A DNA stretch of 64,000 nucleotides, from the NCBI GenBank assembly GCA_026182355.1, contig JAPFBL010001617.1:8619001-8683000 (forward strand), in the 5' to 3' direction. The notes under the pieces were generated by a model. It did no database searches. It was not told where the DNA came from and saw only the letters and a program-made list of their open reading frames with translations. Below are positions 9,711-22,238 of this stretch, piece by piece; positions within the stretch are counted from its first letter, which is position 1, and every line of letters begins with the position of its first letter. Made by a program: the position numbers and the translations under genes. The stretch comes from Hermatobates lingyangjiaoensis (taxonomy: Eukaryota > Arthropoda > Insecta > Hemiptera > Hermatobatidae).

Positions 9711-10605
9711 ACATAAGTAATTATTTCATAGGAAGCAGTCAATTAAAGCCATTTCTGATGACTTGCAAATTAATTAAATTATGACAATTTCAATTCATGT
9801 AAATTATGGAAACAGTTTATATTTTCTTAAGTATAATTCAAGGAGAATAATCAAACGGTATATATTATACTTTTACAAAAAATCATTCTCTCAAGATGCA
9901 TTAAAAAAGTTTCTCAAACTTGATCCATTACCTCCAGCATTATAAAAAATGTTGCTATAAAATAATGCAACATTTATTACTATATTTTATTAAATTTATG
10001 ATATATTATGAACTATCATTTTTAATACGTTATAAGTTACTGATGCACCTCTAGCAAACTTTGAATTAGAGTAAATGTGTAAAAGCTAGGCGTCATTGGT
10101 TAATTTCAAAGATTTTTTTACAGATTTATATTACCATTTTTGTATTTATTTACCATTTTTACATTATTTGTAAAGAATTGTTTCTAGCATTTGCACTTAA
10201 CTAGGCTGGAAAGAATGAAGTTAATTTACAATTTTTTCTTTCAATTATAAGCTATCATGTGGATTCGGGCACTCTCGTCTTTTTTTATGTACTAGTCCAA
10301 AATTCATGGTAAAAAAAAGAAGGTATTAAAATTAAAACATTGACATGTACTCTCCGTCATGCCCTTGAAGATAAGTAGATCTCAAGAAAGATCAGTGTAA
10401 GTAAGCACCACATAATCAAATGTCAAAGATAAAAAATAGATTCACGTGCCTTTTATTAATTAAAATATTCATTATCATTAATGTTTTAAAAACAAGACTG
10501 CAGATATATGTTATGCATTTCCTGCACGTTATATTTTTATATTATTTTTGTATTTACAAGTCTCGCACACCCAAAATAACAACAGACAACTTATTGGCCT
10601 AATAA
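9711..10605. other. AT-rich stretch with half of a direct repeat
   Basis: No gene. The segment 10508-10556 (core gcacgttatatttttatatt) recurs with few changes at 11789-11838. Confidence 0.5.
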
Positions 10606-10745
10606 CAACCTACCATATTGGCCGGAGTGACTCAGTATTTTGGGCGTTCGCCCCTGGGCTGGTAGATCCCGGTTTGATTCTCGGTCTGAGCACCGATTTT
10701 TTCACGCGAAAGATGAAGAAATGCCTTCACCTTAAATAACAGAAA
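10606..10745 (+). mobile_element. tRNA-headed SINE, copy 2 (head only)
   Basis: Contains an A-box-like segment near 10627-10640 (tgactcagtattttggg) and a B-box-like GGTTTGATTCTC at 10671-10682, preceded by ctggtagatc as in the copy at 2312. The body downstream differs or is truncated after the head. No duplication of the target was identified. Confidence 0.55.
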
Positions 10746-11870
10746 ACCTTTCTGTTATTTTATGCTGTGGTAATTTAAGTAGTTCATAAAGACCTTAGTC
10801 TATTCTTGCGAGTAACTTATTTTGTTTTTGAATTGTGAAATGATAATTATTATTAATAAATATATAATGTCATTTACGATAATAATTTAACTATATTCTA
10901 AATCATGTTATTAATTTATATTATAGGTAATTTGTACAATAATTAGACATCTAACCATAATTATCACTAATTCTTCTCCTTCAGGTAGATTATACTATGC
11001 AATTTAAGTTTTAAAAGAGAAATGAACAGTGTCTATTTTGCTATTATGAAAGGCAGTAAACATACTGCTTGCTTGTAGATAATCGTAAAATTACCAATTT
11101 GAATCTTCTATAATGTGTTCCTTTTTTTCGGTGATGGTAAGTGCACTATCACCAATCATATTGTCTGTGCCATGATGTTTCGTAACAGAAGTTACTGATT
11201 ATCAACTTTCATATTTATAATTGTTCATAATTATTTCAAAGGTAAATTGGAAGATAGAAATTATTTACTCACAAATTAGGTAGAACGTTTAAAGCTACAA
11301 GAGTAACAAACACTAATGATGCTTAAACCTTTCTATTTTCTCTTAGAACTGATATTTAATGTTTTTCGTAGTGCATATTTGAAATGTCTTTTTTTTTCTT
11401 AAAAACTTAAAAGAGATTTTTCTAGAAACATTTATTATTTTAAAAAAAAAATTAACATTGCCACCACCATACAATCTAGTACCAAAATCTAAACCCATGT
11501 CAGATTAAGGTAAGGAAGTATTATATCTTCACAGAGACAAAAACCTGCCTGCGTAAAACATTCCCAGGGCCAACTTCAATGAACTTGGGTTGATATTGGG
11601 TTGTGGTTAATATTTCCCACAGATTAATAAAAGTATTTGTGAATGTATAGCTGGCAGAAAGGAAGATAAAAAATTGTATGTATTCTAGAAATTAATGATA
11701 TGTTTTGTCTCAAATGAACGAACTTAAATTTGATCTATTATCTTTTGTATGATATAGATTTACATATTTATGTAATATATATAGATAATATGCAATGAAT
11801 TTCCGGCACGTTATATTTTTATATTATTTTTGTATCTACATTCAGTAAGAGTGGAACTCTAACCACTTAA
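10746..11870. other. AT-rich stretch, nothing recognised
   Basis: Besides the second half of the 48-bp direct repeat (11789-11838) nothing is seen. Confidence 0.45.
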
Positions 11871-13665
11871 TAAAATAATCTGGGTTCGCCTGCACTCAAC
11901 TTTACTGTATGTAAATATAATATCAAACTCGTTAACAACAAACTGATGTTTTTATTTATTTAATGTGACTATACATATATTTTAATCAATTGTATCATTT
12001 GTCTTTTAATCTTTCATGTAGCGCAGATAGTGATTGATTGAATTATCTATATATAAGGTTGTTTTTGTATACCACATAACCAATGCATATCATATCATTA
12101 GATCTACCTCAGTAGTAATACCTGTAAAGCCAAAGTTAAGATTTCATGTAAGCCCCCATGTTCTACGTAATAAATATTCTCTTAAATCAGAATATTGCAT
12201 ATGATTCCTTAGCCAGTGTAACTCTTACACAGTTTTTCCAATTTAAAAACATCCAAGAGTATGTCTGTAACTTTAATAGTTTTAGGTTAATATTTCTTGT
12301 CCTTCACACAGGTGTAAGAACAGTTTTAGAATTATATTTTAGAGTTATATTTTAGAAAAATATAACTATTAAGAACTTTAATAGTTTTAGGTTAATATTT
12401 CTTGTCCTTCACACAGGTGTAAGAACAGTTTTAGGTAGTGGAATACTGCATAATCTGAAAAACAGTAATATCAAGCTTTACTCTTCTAACAAAAGGTCTT
12501 CTATACCCTTGCGTATCATAGCCATCATTATATCGATTATTTGTAGGCCATCCAAAACTAGTTACAAGAGTAATATTAATAATCATCTATACTGCACCAA
12601 CACTTACACAATACTTCTTTAATATATTCTCTATTTGAGGATGAATCCATAGGGATATTAGTACTATTCATCAATTGGAAGGTGTCTCTCGTGCGCTTGT
12701 TCTAAATCAAAGAATGAGGCCAAAATAATTTCTTTAAGATTTAAAAATATTTCTATTTTAAAGAAAAATATCAAGTTTACTGAATGAAGAAAGTTGCAGA
12801 TTAAAATTAGTATTCCTTCTGTAATAAAGATGGAAAGAGTAAATTTTACCATACTTCAATATTACCCAAAGACACAATGGGGTTCATAAACAAACCTGAC
12901 CTGACATTAAGTTTGTACATGCCATTTTGATTAGTTGAACACTTTGTGCGACAACCATCCATCATACTATGGAATACATCATAAAAAATATGCTTGTTCA
13001 GGCCTAATTTTGTGAATTTAACAATTTTTATCTTCTAACAATAACTCGTTAAAAGATTTCAATTTATTTAATTACCTTCTAAATAATAATTTTATTTCTA
13101 TTATATTTACCTTTGCGGTGGTCAGAATTTTATGAACTTTTCTTTAATTGCTAATTTTAGGTTTGATTATTTGATGAAATTCATTATTTTAGAGTTGATA
13201 AAACATATTCTAAAAAAATAAAATATACTATGACGACTTTTTTGGTTAACGTAATTTTGAAAAAAAAATCTTGAACTCTTAGCACATAATTGGCTATTTT
13301 TATGTATACTTTCATTTTGATCCGTCAAATTGTATGGCTTTTATCATTCTCCCAAGCTTCCAGATTGCTATTTATTTATAAAACTGAGGATTTTTTACGT
13401 ATTGCGACTGTCACTTTGTTGATAATACTAAAAGTTCATCATTCTAGATTTAGTAGTTATGAGAAAAAAAATATGTCGAAAAACACATTTGGTCAACAAA
13501 GTTATTTTCGATTTTGTAATATTGCACCAAAACAATAGAGCACATCTACACTACAAGGCCCATTTTTATGTAAACTAAGAATTTGATCCATTAAAAATTC
13601 TGGACTGTAGCGTATCCACAGTTTTGGATATACACAGACCGATCCACGCACCCTTCCAGTCACAC
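11871..13665 (+). repeat. Dispersed repeat DR1, copy 1 (long, near-complete)
   Basis: DR1 is a composite, non-coding, AT-rich repeat recognised by comparing segments of the window. Module a starts at about 11880 (cactcaactttactgtatgt, then atatcaaactcgttaa); module b at about 12080-12560 (ccttagccagtg, catccaagagtatgtctgta, the vaguely conserved gtcttctataccc); module c at 12640-13060 (ttagtactattcatcaatt, then caatattacccaaagacaat and gacaaccatccatcata); module E at about 13430-13665 (aaaatatgtcg, caaaacaatagagcacatctacac, ttctggactgtagcgt). The order a-b-c-E is shared by other copies. No frame encodes a recognisable protein, so the class of element is unknown. Confidence 0.65.
12269..12434. 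repeat. 61-bp direct duplication inside DR1
   Basis: The 61 bp at 12269-12329 (aactttaatagttttaggtt to aagaacagttttag) recur exactly at 12374-12434, offset by 105 bp. Perfect identity indicates a recent local duplication. Confidence 0.9.
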
Positions 13666-13756
13666 ACACACACGCACTCACGCACACACGCACACACACA
13701 CACACACATACACACACGCACACGCACACACATACACACATACACACAAACATACA
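13660..13756. repeat. (CA)n microsatellite with CG interruptions
   Basis: CA units interrupted by CG and TA. It replaces the expected end of DR1 module E, so the tract may have grown from the CA-rich part of that module; other E copies carry (TG)n at the same place on the reverse strand (25.76 kb). Confidence 0.9.
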
Positions 13757-14659
13757 CAAATGTGAAAACTAGATTGCAATTTTTCAAAATTTATATAATT
13801 ATTAAATATTTAAATTTCAGATTATAACAGTTATGGAGTATACAGCAAAATTAATTAACTTCAGGGTTTCAAATAGTGTTATGTTAAAATTATAAGTAAT
13901 CAGATACTATTGCACAATATTATTTTTACTCTTTCACTTTCAAGGACAAGGTAACAAGAGATGAAATCTCGTTGATCAAGTTAGCATTCGCAAGCAACGA
14001 GAGCTATAGTTAGTTTAATGAAGAAACTGCTTTTCCGAGAATGTGAAAGCTCCTGCTTCTCGGTCTTCTTTTCCATAATATTTACACACTTTAAGCATGA
14101 TTGATTATACAAGATCAATGAGAAAAAAAATCAACACCAGGAAGTAAATCAACAACTATAATGCAGAGATAGTTTTGTTCAATATTCTGTAATTTTCATT
14201 AATTAGTCATTATGTACGTGAAATTGCCTTCAGACACAGAAGAGAGAGAGAGCCCATGTGAGGATTGTGATCTTGAGAGGAAAGTAGTGAGAATTTTTTA
14301 AGGAAAAACCCAATTAGTGAATAATGAGGGTGGGAATTAGAAGGTAGTGGACAGGGCTGTGCTGACTCTGCGAACACCTTCCACATCATTAACGGCCGTC
14401 CTAAGGCCTTTTGGACATTCGGTCAGCCCTGATGGCACCTCAATTAGAAACTTGACATAAAATGATTAAAAACTATTCACCCCAGTCTCAGGCCTGTACT
14501 GTAAAACCAAACTACAGCCTTTAAATGGATGACAAACCAAAATCGGGTAGTATATTACGAATATTATTTAATGATATAGAATATATTCAAAATATACAAA
14601 AATACTTCTGCTTTGCTAGATATTATTATTTTCTTTTGTTGACAATTTATTGTTTGTAG
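13757..14659. other. Mostly AT-rich; short GC-richer patch
   Basis: 14230-14450 is less AT-rich and contains an inverted pair, cagggctgtgctgac near 14354 and gtcagccctg near 14423, about 60-70 bp apart, which could be a small MITE-like remnant. No gene recognised. Confidence 0.35.
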
Positions 14660-15430
14660 TATAATGCATTTATATATTAGTACTATTCATCAATTCGAAG
14701 GATCATGAACTCATTCTACATCTACGAATTAAGGCAAAGTGATTACTTTAAGATTTAATACTGTTTCTACTTTATCAGAAAGGTATCAGAAAAGTGTAAG
14801 CAAAAATATCCAGTTCATTGAGTCAAGGGAGAAATTGCTACATATTTGTGTCCGTTTTTTACGATGAAAAAAAAAGTAAATTTCTCACACTTCAATATTA
14901 CCTAAATACTTTAGCGTTCATAATCACACCATGAATTGTATCTGATATTGAACATTGTTGAATGGTTGAACATGTAGTTTGATCCAACCATTACCATACC
15001 ACGGAATGGATCGGAAAATGTATGTTTGAATGGCGTTGATTTTTTACATTTAACAATTTTATTCTTCTTCTTACCTATCATATTAACTCTTAAAGCATTT
15101 CAAATTAGTTTAAAAATACACAAAAATAAATTTTATTCCATTCTATTTCTTTACAATTGTTCTAAATAAATCTAAACAATGGAAGGAAAAGTAAATAAAT
15201 CTAAAAAGTACAGCAGGTGGTCCATTATTCTCAGACGAATTTTTAGTTTTTATTGGTATATTACCCTTTACGGTAATTCGAACTTTATGAAATATATTTC
15301 TAATTTAATGTTTACTTTTTTGGGCAAAAAATGTTGTCTTAAAACCTACTCTTGCCAAAAAAAAGTGACTTTCCCATCATGTAATATTCCCCCTAAGGAA
15401 TTGGACCATCTGCGCTACATTATAAGTAAT
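14660..15430 (+). repeat. DR1, copy 2 (modules c and E)
   Basis: Repeats the c module of copy 1 (tattagtactattcatcaat at 14677, caatattacctaaatac at 14892, accacggaatgg at 14998) and part of E (ccatcatgtaatattccc at 15374, ggaccatctgcgctac at 15402). Modules a and b are missing. Confidence 0.6.
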
Positions 15431-15539
15431 TAGTAAAAAATTAACTGCTTTGCGTGGTAGATTTGTTTACATTTGCGAGCATTGTTTACTGACACAAAAT
15501 TGTTCTTTATGACACAAAAATATTTATAAGTTTGAATGA

Positions 15540-15640
15540 GTTAATGTGTGTTAGAAAAATAAAATAAAATTCTTAAATGTAAAAAATTAATGAGAATCAA
15601 AAATACATTTCTGACGCTTTCCACAGTATGACATCATTCG
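15540..15640 (-). repeat. DR1 module c fragment, reverse
   Basis: Resembles 54330-54430 (gacgctttccacagtatgac against gacgctttccatgatatgat), where a longer reverse-oriented c module is found. Confidence 0.4.
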
Positions 15641-16400
15641 AAGTATTCAGACTCTCTGTTTGGAAGTGGTAGAATCATTTGATCACATTATCTCTGAATG
15701 CCACCCAATCGACTTGGACACGTCGATCTCTTGTCAAATCATGCCTAAAGTATAAAAGGATACTTTATATGCACATTTATGAAGGTCCTTAAAGAACTTA
15801 AAATCTGAAGTTGAATTTATAACATCATAGGAACAATGCAGACTCTGTCTGGAAATTGTAGAAACGTTTGACTCTTTTACATCTAAAGGCTAAGAAATCA
15901 ACTTGTAGAGGATAAACATTTTCGGCAAACCATACCTATAATCAATAGAATGAGACACAATTCTTTAAGGATAATTTTGAATATCAATAATGCAATTAAA
16001 ATCCAAAACTGATTTAAAACGAAAAATCGAAGCAGAATATAGTTAGATATACTCGTAGTACCACTGCGCACAAGTTCGATGATTCCCTGACCCTCAGTTT
16101 TTTCTAAACAATTAGAATTTGTGTGATTGTTCTAGAACAACAATTTCAATTTTTGTATACCTGACAAAATGTGTATTGCCGCAATGAAACAAATGAAATC
16201 ATTAAATTGATTATCTATAGGTTTGAAAATATTTTATCAGAGTAAATACTATGTATATGTAACGTGACCATCACGATAGTCAGATTAAAACAAAACAAAA
16301 ACCGAATTGTTTGTTCATGATTTTGATCATGCTTAACTTTAGTAAAGTTGACTGCAAGCTACTCAATACAAAGCTGGTCTGCAGCATCACCTTCATTTGC
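15641..16400 (+). repeat. Dispersed repeat DR2, copy 2
   Basis: Matches copy 1 (885-1490) block by block: ggcaaaccatacctataatc, caagttcgatgattccctga, gattgttctagaac, aaatgaaatcattaaat and aaacaaaaaccga. 15655-15720 and 15840-15905 also resemble each other, suggesting an internal duplication. Confidence 0.5.
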
Positions 16401-17431
16401 TTCGAGTCTCCCCACAATATATATCTGTCAAACCGCTGCCTTTTTTTTTAAGTATAGACATTTTAGAATTACACAAGCAAAAATATCTTTGAGTCAGATC
16501 TGTGGTTATTTTACTTGGTAATTTTTCATTTTGGTTCTCTTATCAATATGGATAATATGGATACTTCGTTGAAATGCAATTTGATTTCCAATATCTTACA
16601 CTCGACATATTGTTTCTATTAACCTGAAACCATTTTAGAAAGTTTCTTTTCTAAACTCTAAACCATTATATTTTTTTCTAAAACTATTTTTTCTTTTTGT
16701 TTTCATTTTTTATATTACATATTGCTTTCGGAACAAAACACTTTGATATCGATGTTTGAATGGAAATATACGTTTTATGGTTCCCTTTGTCTAATAAAAT
16801 AAGTTTTACAAATTGATCTTTCTTTTGTCTATAACTTAGAGTTATGTTCACAAAATTCCATAATTTAAGTTCCTGTCAACCCTAAGACGAAACAGTAAAC
16901 TCAGCATCAATAATGAATGTTTTTTAACACGTACATTATCCGGAAACATATCGTTTTTCAGTCATTTTGACGGACTGTGCTCCTAGTACTCCTAGTGTAT
17001 ACTCTACTCAAACATCAAATTAGTATTGTTAATTACGTCTTGGAGAGTCATATGTGAATTACGTTTTATATCATGCGTACAACTAAATATTAAGAGTTGT
17101 TTGTAAACAATCAAATGTGTTAAAAATTGAGGAACAAAATAAATATTTTAAAAATAACTGATTGTAGAAAATCTATTAATTCATAGTCTATTGCAAATTT
17201 TATCTCTGTAACTCTGATCCAAAACATTTTTATTCTGTGATGCCTTCTAAGATCACTGGAAAGTAAAATTAGCATATACATTTTGTCGTTGACGCAGGTC
17301 TCCTTACCCAGCGTTTTTTATTCATTTTTGTTACTTTATGATCTGATAATGTTCCATTGGTTTCTACTTGATTCATTTGGTAAAATTTAAGTTAATAACC
17401 GTAAATTCATTAAGAGTGGGATAAGAGTCTT
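16401..17431. other. AT-rich stretch, nothing recognised
   Basis: No gene, RNA or repeat matched. Confidence 0.45.
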
Positions 17432-17591
17432 CTACAAAGTTACACCTCTGATCAATGGAGGGTCTAACAGAAATCTACACTTCTGCTGCTGATTCCCCGA
17501 GGGAATATTGCATCCCTCTAACGATTCTACATTTGAGGTCCTGAATTTTCCTGACTCCAGTATATTTAGAATAGAGATCTTTAACGAGTAC

Positions 17592-17731
17592 CTGACATCG
17601 TGCAGGCTCAGGACCCGCGCCTTCACGTTCTTTCCGAAGACAATGCGCTCAGATTTGTTCACCTCCCGCTTGAAAACATCAAGTGGCAGTGAAACCCTGT
17701 CTACCAGTTCAAAGGCGAGTGTCCAATCCAT
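17592..17731 (-). CDS. Possible coding exon, unrecognised
   Basis: The minus-strand frame from 17731 reads MDWTLAFELVDRVSLPLDVF, then KREVNKSERIVFGKNVKARV and LSLHDVR. It is strikingly less AT-rich than its surroundings, with balanced, protein-like composition, up to a good 5' splice-site-like CAG|GTACTCG at 17591/17592; beyond that point the same frame (to 17432) becomes less convincing. An AG followed by GGTAACCC lies just upstream of the ATG. I recognise no family. It could be the first or an internal exon of a host gene, or the relic of a retrocopy. The frame is open for 99 codons in total, to 17432. Confidence 0.4.
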
Positions 17732-17759
17732 GGGTTACCCTAGTGTTCCATATTTATGT

Positions 17760-19823
17760 TAGTATGAGTTTACTCACTTTCACCTGATAGGTTGATTCGA
17801 ATATATTTCAGTTCACTTAAAAGTTAGTGCAGGTATTCTGCAATACAGATATGACAAAACAGGTATAGCGTAATTTTAAACAAAAAATAACCTGCAAAAT
17901 TATCATTTATCATTATCTTTATAATTATCGTTAAAATTTTTTACTACTCTTTGATGTTGAGGTTGACTACTCGTTTATAATTAGGTAAATGAAAGTCGAG
18001 TGGCGTCTCACGCCAGTTTTTTTTCGCGTCGATCATGCATGTTCGCAGTTCTTATTTATCGCATCCACAGATAAGCCTCTTACTTTCAACTTATTTAACT
18101 ACTGAGAATCTAATTACATAATCAATTATGGGAAAGAAAAGTTAAGGTACTTTATCTACATCGTAGCAAAAAATATTTTAAATGGATTTTTTAGTCAAAA
18201 AGCATAAATTCCTCGTTGTAAACATTTCAAAAATGGTTTGTACATTTCACTTTTAAGGATTATCGTTAAATTTATACTGTATAATTTTATTATACGATTT
18301 TTACTTATTGACCTGCTGTTCACAGCTCTGATATCTTTTGGGTACAAGATAGTTTAATTTATTGCAGTATAACTGCTATTGATGTCAAGTATATTTTAGA
18401 GTAAGAATTAGCTTTTATATACTTTTCCAACTTAAGAATTAAATGACATATCTTAGGCATTACATCAGAGTGCCGGTAAAAGTAATTATAGGTTAAATGA
18501 CCATCATTTATGTGTTTCTAGAAGGGACAAACAATTCTCATTAGCTGAGTATTTAGTGGTATATGAACCTAGTTTAAACTGTTGGCAACTGGATAGATTA
18601 GATTTAATGGTTTCCCAAAAGGGACGCATTATGCTTTTCTGGTACTTATTGAGCAAGGAGAAGTGAGATTTGAGCAAAAGATCAATATAAGGGTGTTCAA
18701 TAAATATGTATTTCTACATTGTGCTTTCTCTGACTCAAGAGTTGTGCAAGAGAACAGCAGAGGGCGATTAGTGTAGCAGTGCCATTACACCTGAAGTGAG
18801 TGGAACAGTTGGGGGTGAGGTAGGAGCCAGGTGTGCAGTCTAATATATATCTCCAACATTTCGACACAACGGGTCCAGCACCGCGTCAACTAGAGCTGCC
18901 CTCCAGCTATCAATCTGATCCAGAGCGTTAATTTCACACTCATTACACAGTGCCAAGGTCGTTCATAGTCGTAACAACTGTACTTCAAGCACTTCATTAA
19001 CTATAGGTAACATAAGGCGCAATACAAAAAGTAAAACCTTAACATATACAAAATCAACAAATCTTAATTACGGGCAAAAATGTAAAAGTGACCCTTGAAT
19101 GACATTATTAAATCATATGGTATTTACCTTTCCCAACCAACTCTACCGAGCATTTGTGTTAAACTCAATGATGTAATGTATAACCTATCCTCTAAACTGT
19201 TTATAACATTGCACATAACTGCTGGCATAATAACAACTCTTAATAACTCGTCTTAATAACAGTGGTCATTTAAAGAATCTTAAATGACCATAGTTAGTGA
19301 TTACGTGTGTAGATGTTATTAGAAGTTTTCTTTTCAAGGAAACTGAAAAGTTTACAAAGGAGTAATACCTTTAAATAGCAAGAAATTGGATTCACATTTC
19401 AATTATTTGCAATTTTCCGTTCATTTAATATTGCAGAAATATCATTACTACATTTTTTTTATTTGTTAACAATGGTACTGTTTCAGATATATAATTGGTT
19501 ATTAAAGATTATACTTTTCTTTATAGTTTCAACTGATGTTTTCATATGTTATAAAAATATAAATAAAAGTTAAACTACTTTAAAGACTACCAAAAAACGA
19601 CGATTTGGTACTCCATGTAACGTGAGAGTAGTTTCCAAAAGCTACCCTATGTCATAACAAGATTTACTCTATTCCAAAATTATTGCAATGATTACCCAAA
19701 AAATATCTACATTTATATAAAATATAGATAATATAGATCTGTATATTTAAATAAAATGTCTAAAAAATATCTGCGACTTTAATAAGATATGGAATGAACG
19801 AATTTACATGTAACTCTGATGGA
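17760..19823. other. AT-rich; patch of non-repetitive GC-richer sequence
   Basis: 18700-18980 is GC-richer (agggtgttcaataaatatg at 18688, then agcagagggcga, tccagcaccgcgtcaacta) and begins with a word like a mariner-type end, but no partner end or transposase frame is seen. The rest shows nothing. Confidence 0.35.
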
Positions 19824-20135
19824 TTACATGTAGTGCAAGTAGCCAGGCTGCAATACGTAGGGAACAATAAATGTATTAGGTTGTGACGTGCGTAGGGGTT
19901 GACGCATTCCACAAGGTTTATCGACAAATACACATACGCGGTGGTTCATCATAATAGAATGGATAGCAATGACTTCCCCTTTATAAGTAGATCTGGAAGA
20001 AAAATTATGCTTGTTTCTAATTCTGCAAGTATAATTAAAATCACTTATTTTCCAATAATTAAGAGATAATTTGATAGTATTATCAAACATATTTGTTTGG
20101 AGTGCGATCATAAACTTGTTGTATTTCATAAACAT
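19824..20135 (-). CDS. Unrecognised 103-codon frame
   Basis: An open minus-strand frame whose C-terminal third (CGMRQPLRTSQPNTFIVPYV) lies in the less AT-rich part near 19860-19980. The rest is Asn/Lys/Ile/Tyr-rich as expected from random AT-rich sequence. No motif recognised; low likelihood of being real. Confidence 0.12.
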   Translation of the reverse strand: MFMKYNKFMIALQTNMFDNTIKLSLNYWKISDFNYTCRIRNKHNFSSRSTYKGEVIAIHSIMMNHRVCVFVDKPCGMRQPLRTSQPNTFIVPYVLQPGYLHYM

Positions 20136-21529
20136 ATTTGAAACACAAATTTTAAATGTAAATAATTCCGCTATCCTGTAAGCGCTAGAGAAAGAAATAA
20201 CATAAAGATCTGTGTAAGAATCAATATTTTAAGTTGTTCAATTTGTACTATAATAGTAGTAATAATAACTACAGGGAAATGGTAATTTAAATGTTTACTG
20301 TGAGAGATTGTTTAACGTTGGTACGATTGAAAATAAGATGATATTTTAGAATCTTCAATCAAAAATATTTTTAGATTATTGGGCACAGTCAAGCAGATAA
20401 TTATAAAATCGTCCAGTTAAACCAATATTTAAGAACTAGTTCGTAGCTAAAGTAAATAAATTAGATTAAAAGAGAAAATTCCTTAGATGTTCCTTTACTT
20501 CTAAGATTCAGACTGTTTATCAGAACTTTCTTGTAATTTCAGAATGAAAAAAGATTCCTATATAACCATCAAATTCATAAATAGATGTCACAAAAGAGTA
20601 AAATAAAACTATTAATTTACAGCAGGTTAAATAGTAGATTACCTAACTTTTATCATAGGTAATGAACCTATGGCTTTTTACGTGTAATGTCCACGTTCAG
20701 TGCGTGGACTGAACTGTAAATAATACGAATAAAAATTAATTTACCAACTTTGAACAGTTATTATAAAAGTTTAACTAAAACTTGGAACTGTTAGCGAATT
20801 TTATTTAGGCTGTAATAATTACGTAATATATAGAAGTGATGGTGATTTGTACTTGAGAACTAAAATTGAGGTTTACTACTAGCAATTAACCAAACATTTA
20901 CGTACTAAATAATTTTACTCACAATTCCCAATAAAAAAACTGTCTTTTTGAAACCAATTATCAATCTAAAAATTACATAATTGTTGTAAGGGTGTTATAG
21001 ACTGTTCGAAACAACACGATTATAGCCATGTAAACATAATGAAGAACTGAAATTCTGAAAACCTAATGTCCTTATTTAAGTTGGTTATTACAATATATCA
21101 AAACTGTCTTGGATCAATAACAGAAGTTATCTGCATTTTCACAGAATAACAAACATTTTTTGTAGCAAATAATTTTTCTCTTGACGTCATTTTTTTAAAT
21201 CTCAAAGAGAATAATATGAATATTATCAATACTCATTCCTTTCTTTCTTTGATTTTTTCTACTCATATTATTGATGTTCTGATTTCCTCATTTATTTTAG
21301 ATCATTTTAACTTTTATTCTTCATCTCTGGAGTTAACATTAATGTTCCATCTGGTTCTGTACCAAGCATTGACTCGTCAATCGTATTTGTCCACTTCTTC
21401 ACCATTATAATTGATATACTTTATGTGATATTGCAAAGCATATCTCTGTGCCTATAAAGCATTACTGTAAATGTAATTTTACAGTATTGTCTTTCTCCAT
21501 CATTAGTTTACCACAGTAGTTGTGCCATG
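20136..21529. other. AT-rich stretch, nothing recognised
   Basis: No gene or matched repeat. Confidence 0.45.
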
Positions 21530-22100
21530 TACAGTTAAGATTTAGTGTAAATAGCCCATGTTCCACGAAATAATCCCTTACAGTAGAACATTGATCTTGT
21601 TCCCTTAGCCAGTGGATCTGTTACATGGCTTTTCTAATGTAGTCTTTCATATGAAGTACATCCAAGACTATATTCAGAGCGTTGATGGTTTTTTCGTTCC
21701 TTTTTGTTCTCTTTCAGAAAGGCATTATGACCGTTTTAGGTGGATTTATATCCAAATATTTCTCTTTTTCCAAGCTATCAACAATTTGGAAAGCATGCTG
21801 TATTGATCTTTGAGTATCATAAACAACATTATATTGTATTCAGTAGATCGTTCACAACTAATCAGTACAACAGGAGCGATAGTACTCCTCACTGAGAAGC
21901 CTTCACCTACACACCTAACATCCTTTAGTCTTTACCACTGTCATAGATCCAATACATGCACTAATTATTCTATTACAATATTACTGTCATATATTCTAAT
22001 ATTTTGTGGATTAATCAATTTATATATTATTTCTTTTTATCTATTCAAAGAATTTCTATTTCGAAGTCATTCTACATTCACAAATTAAAGTAAAGTGATT
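21530..22100 (+). repeat. DR1, copy 3 (module b)
   Basis: Contains the b-module words in order: cagtagaacattgatcttgt, cccttagccagtgga, tacatccaagactat, ccgttttaggtggattta, caggagcgatagtactcctc, aatattactgtcatatattc and tttgtggattaatcaa. Similar to 12.1-12.6, 35.5-35.8 and 53.1-53.6 kb. Confidence 0.6.
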
Positions 22101-22238
22101 TGTAAGACATTTAAATATGTTTAAAAACAATGAAAACAGCATATGTAGTAATAGATTACACAATGACATCGATGCACATGAGCAAAGAATGAAACCCACT
22201 GGTTCAGCTTTTCGCTTTGTTTTTTTTTTTAAAGTATA

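Noticed and set aside
18688..18760. gggtgttcaataaatatg as a mariner-type end
   Set aside because: No inverted partner or transposase frame found nearby; a single similar end is not enough.
21216..21410. Hydrophobic Ser/Leu-rich frame
   Set aside because: Composition expected from T-rich DNA; no start context, no family.
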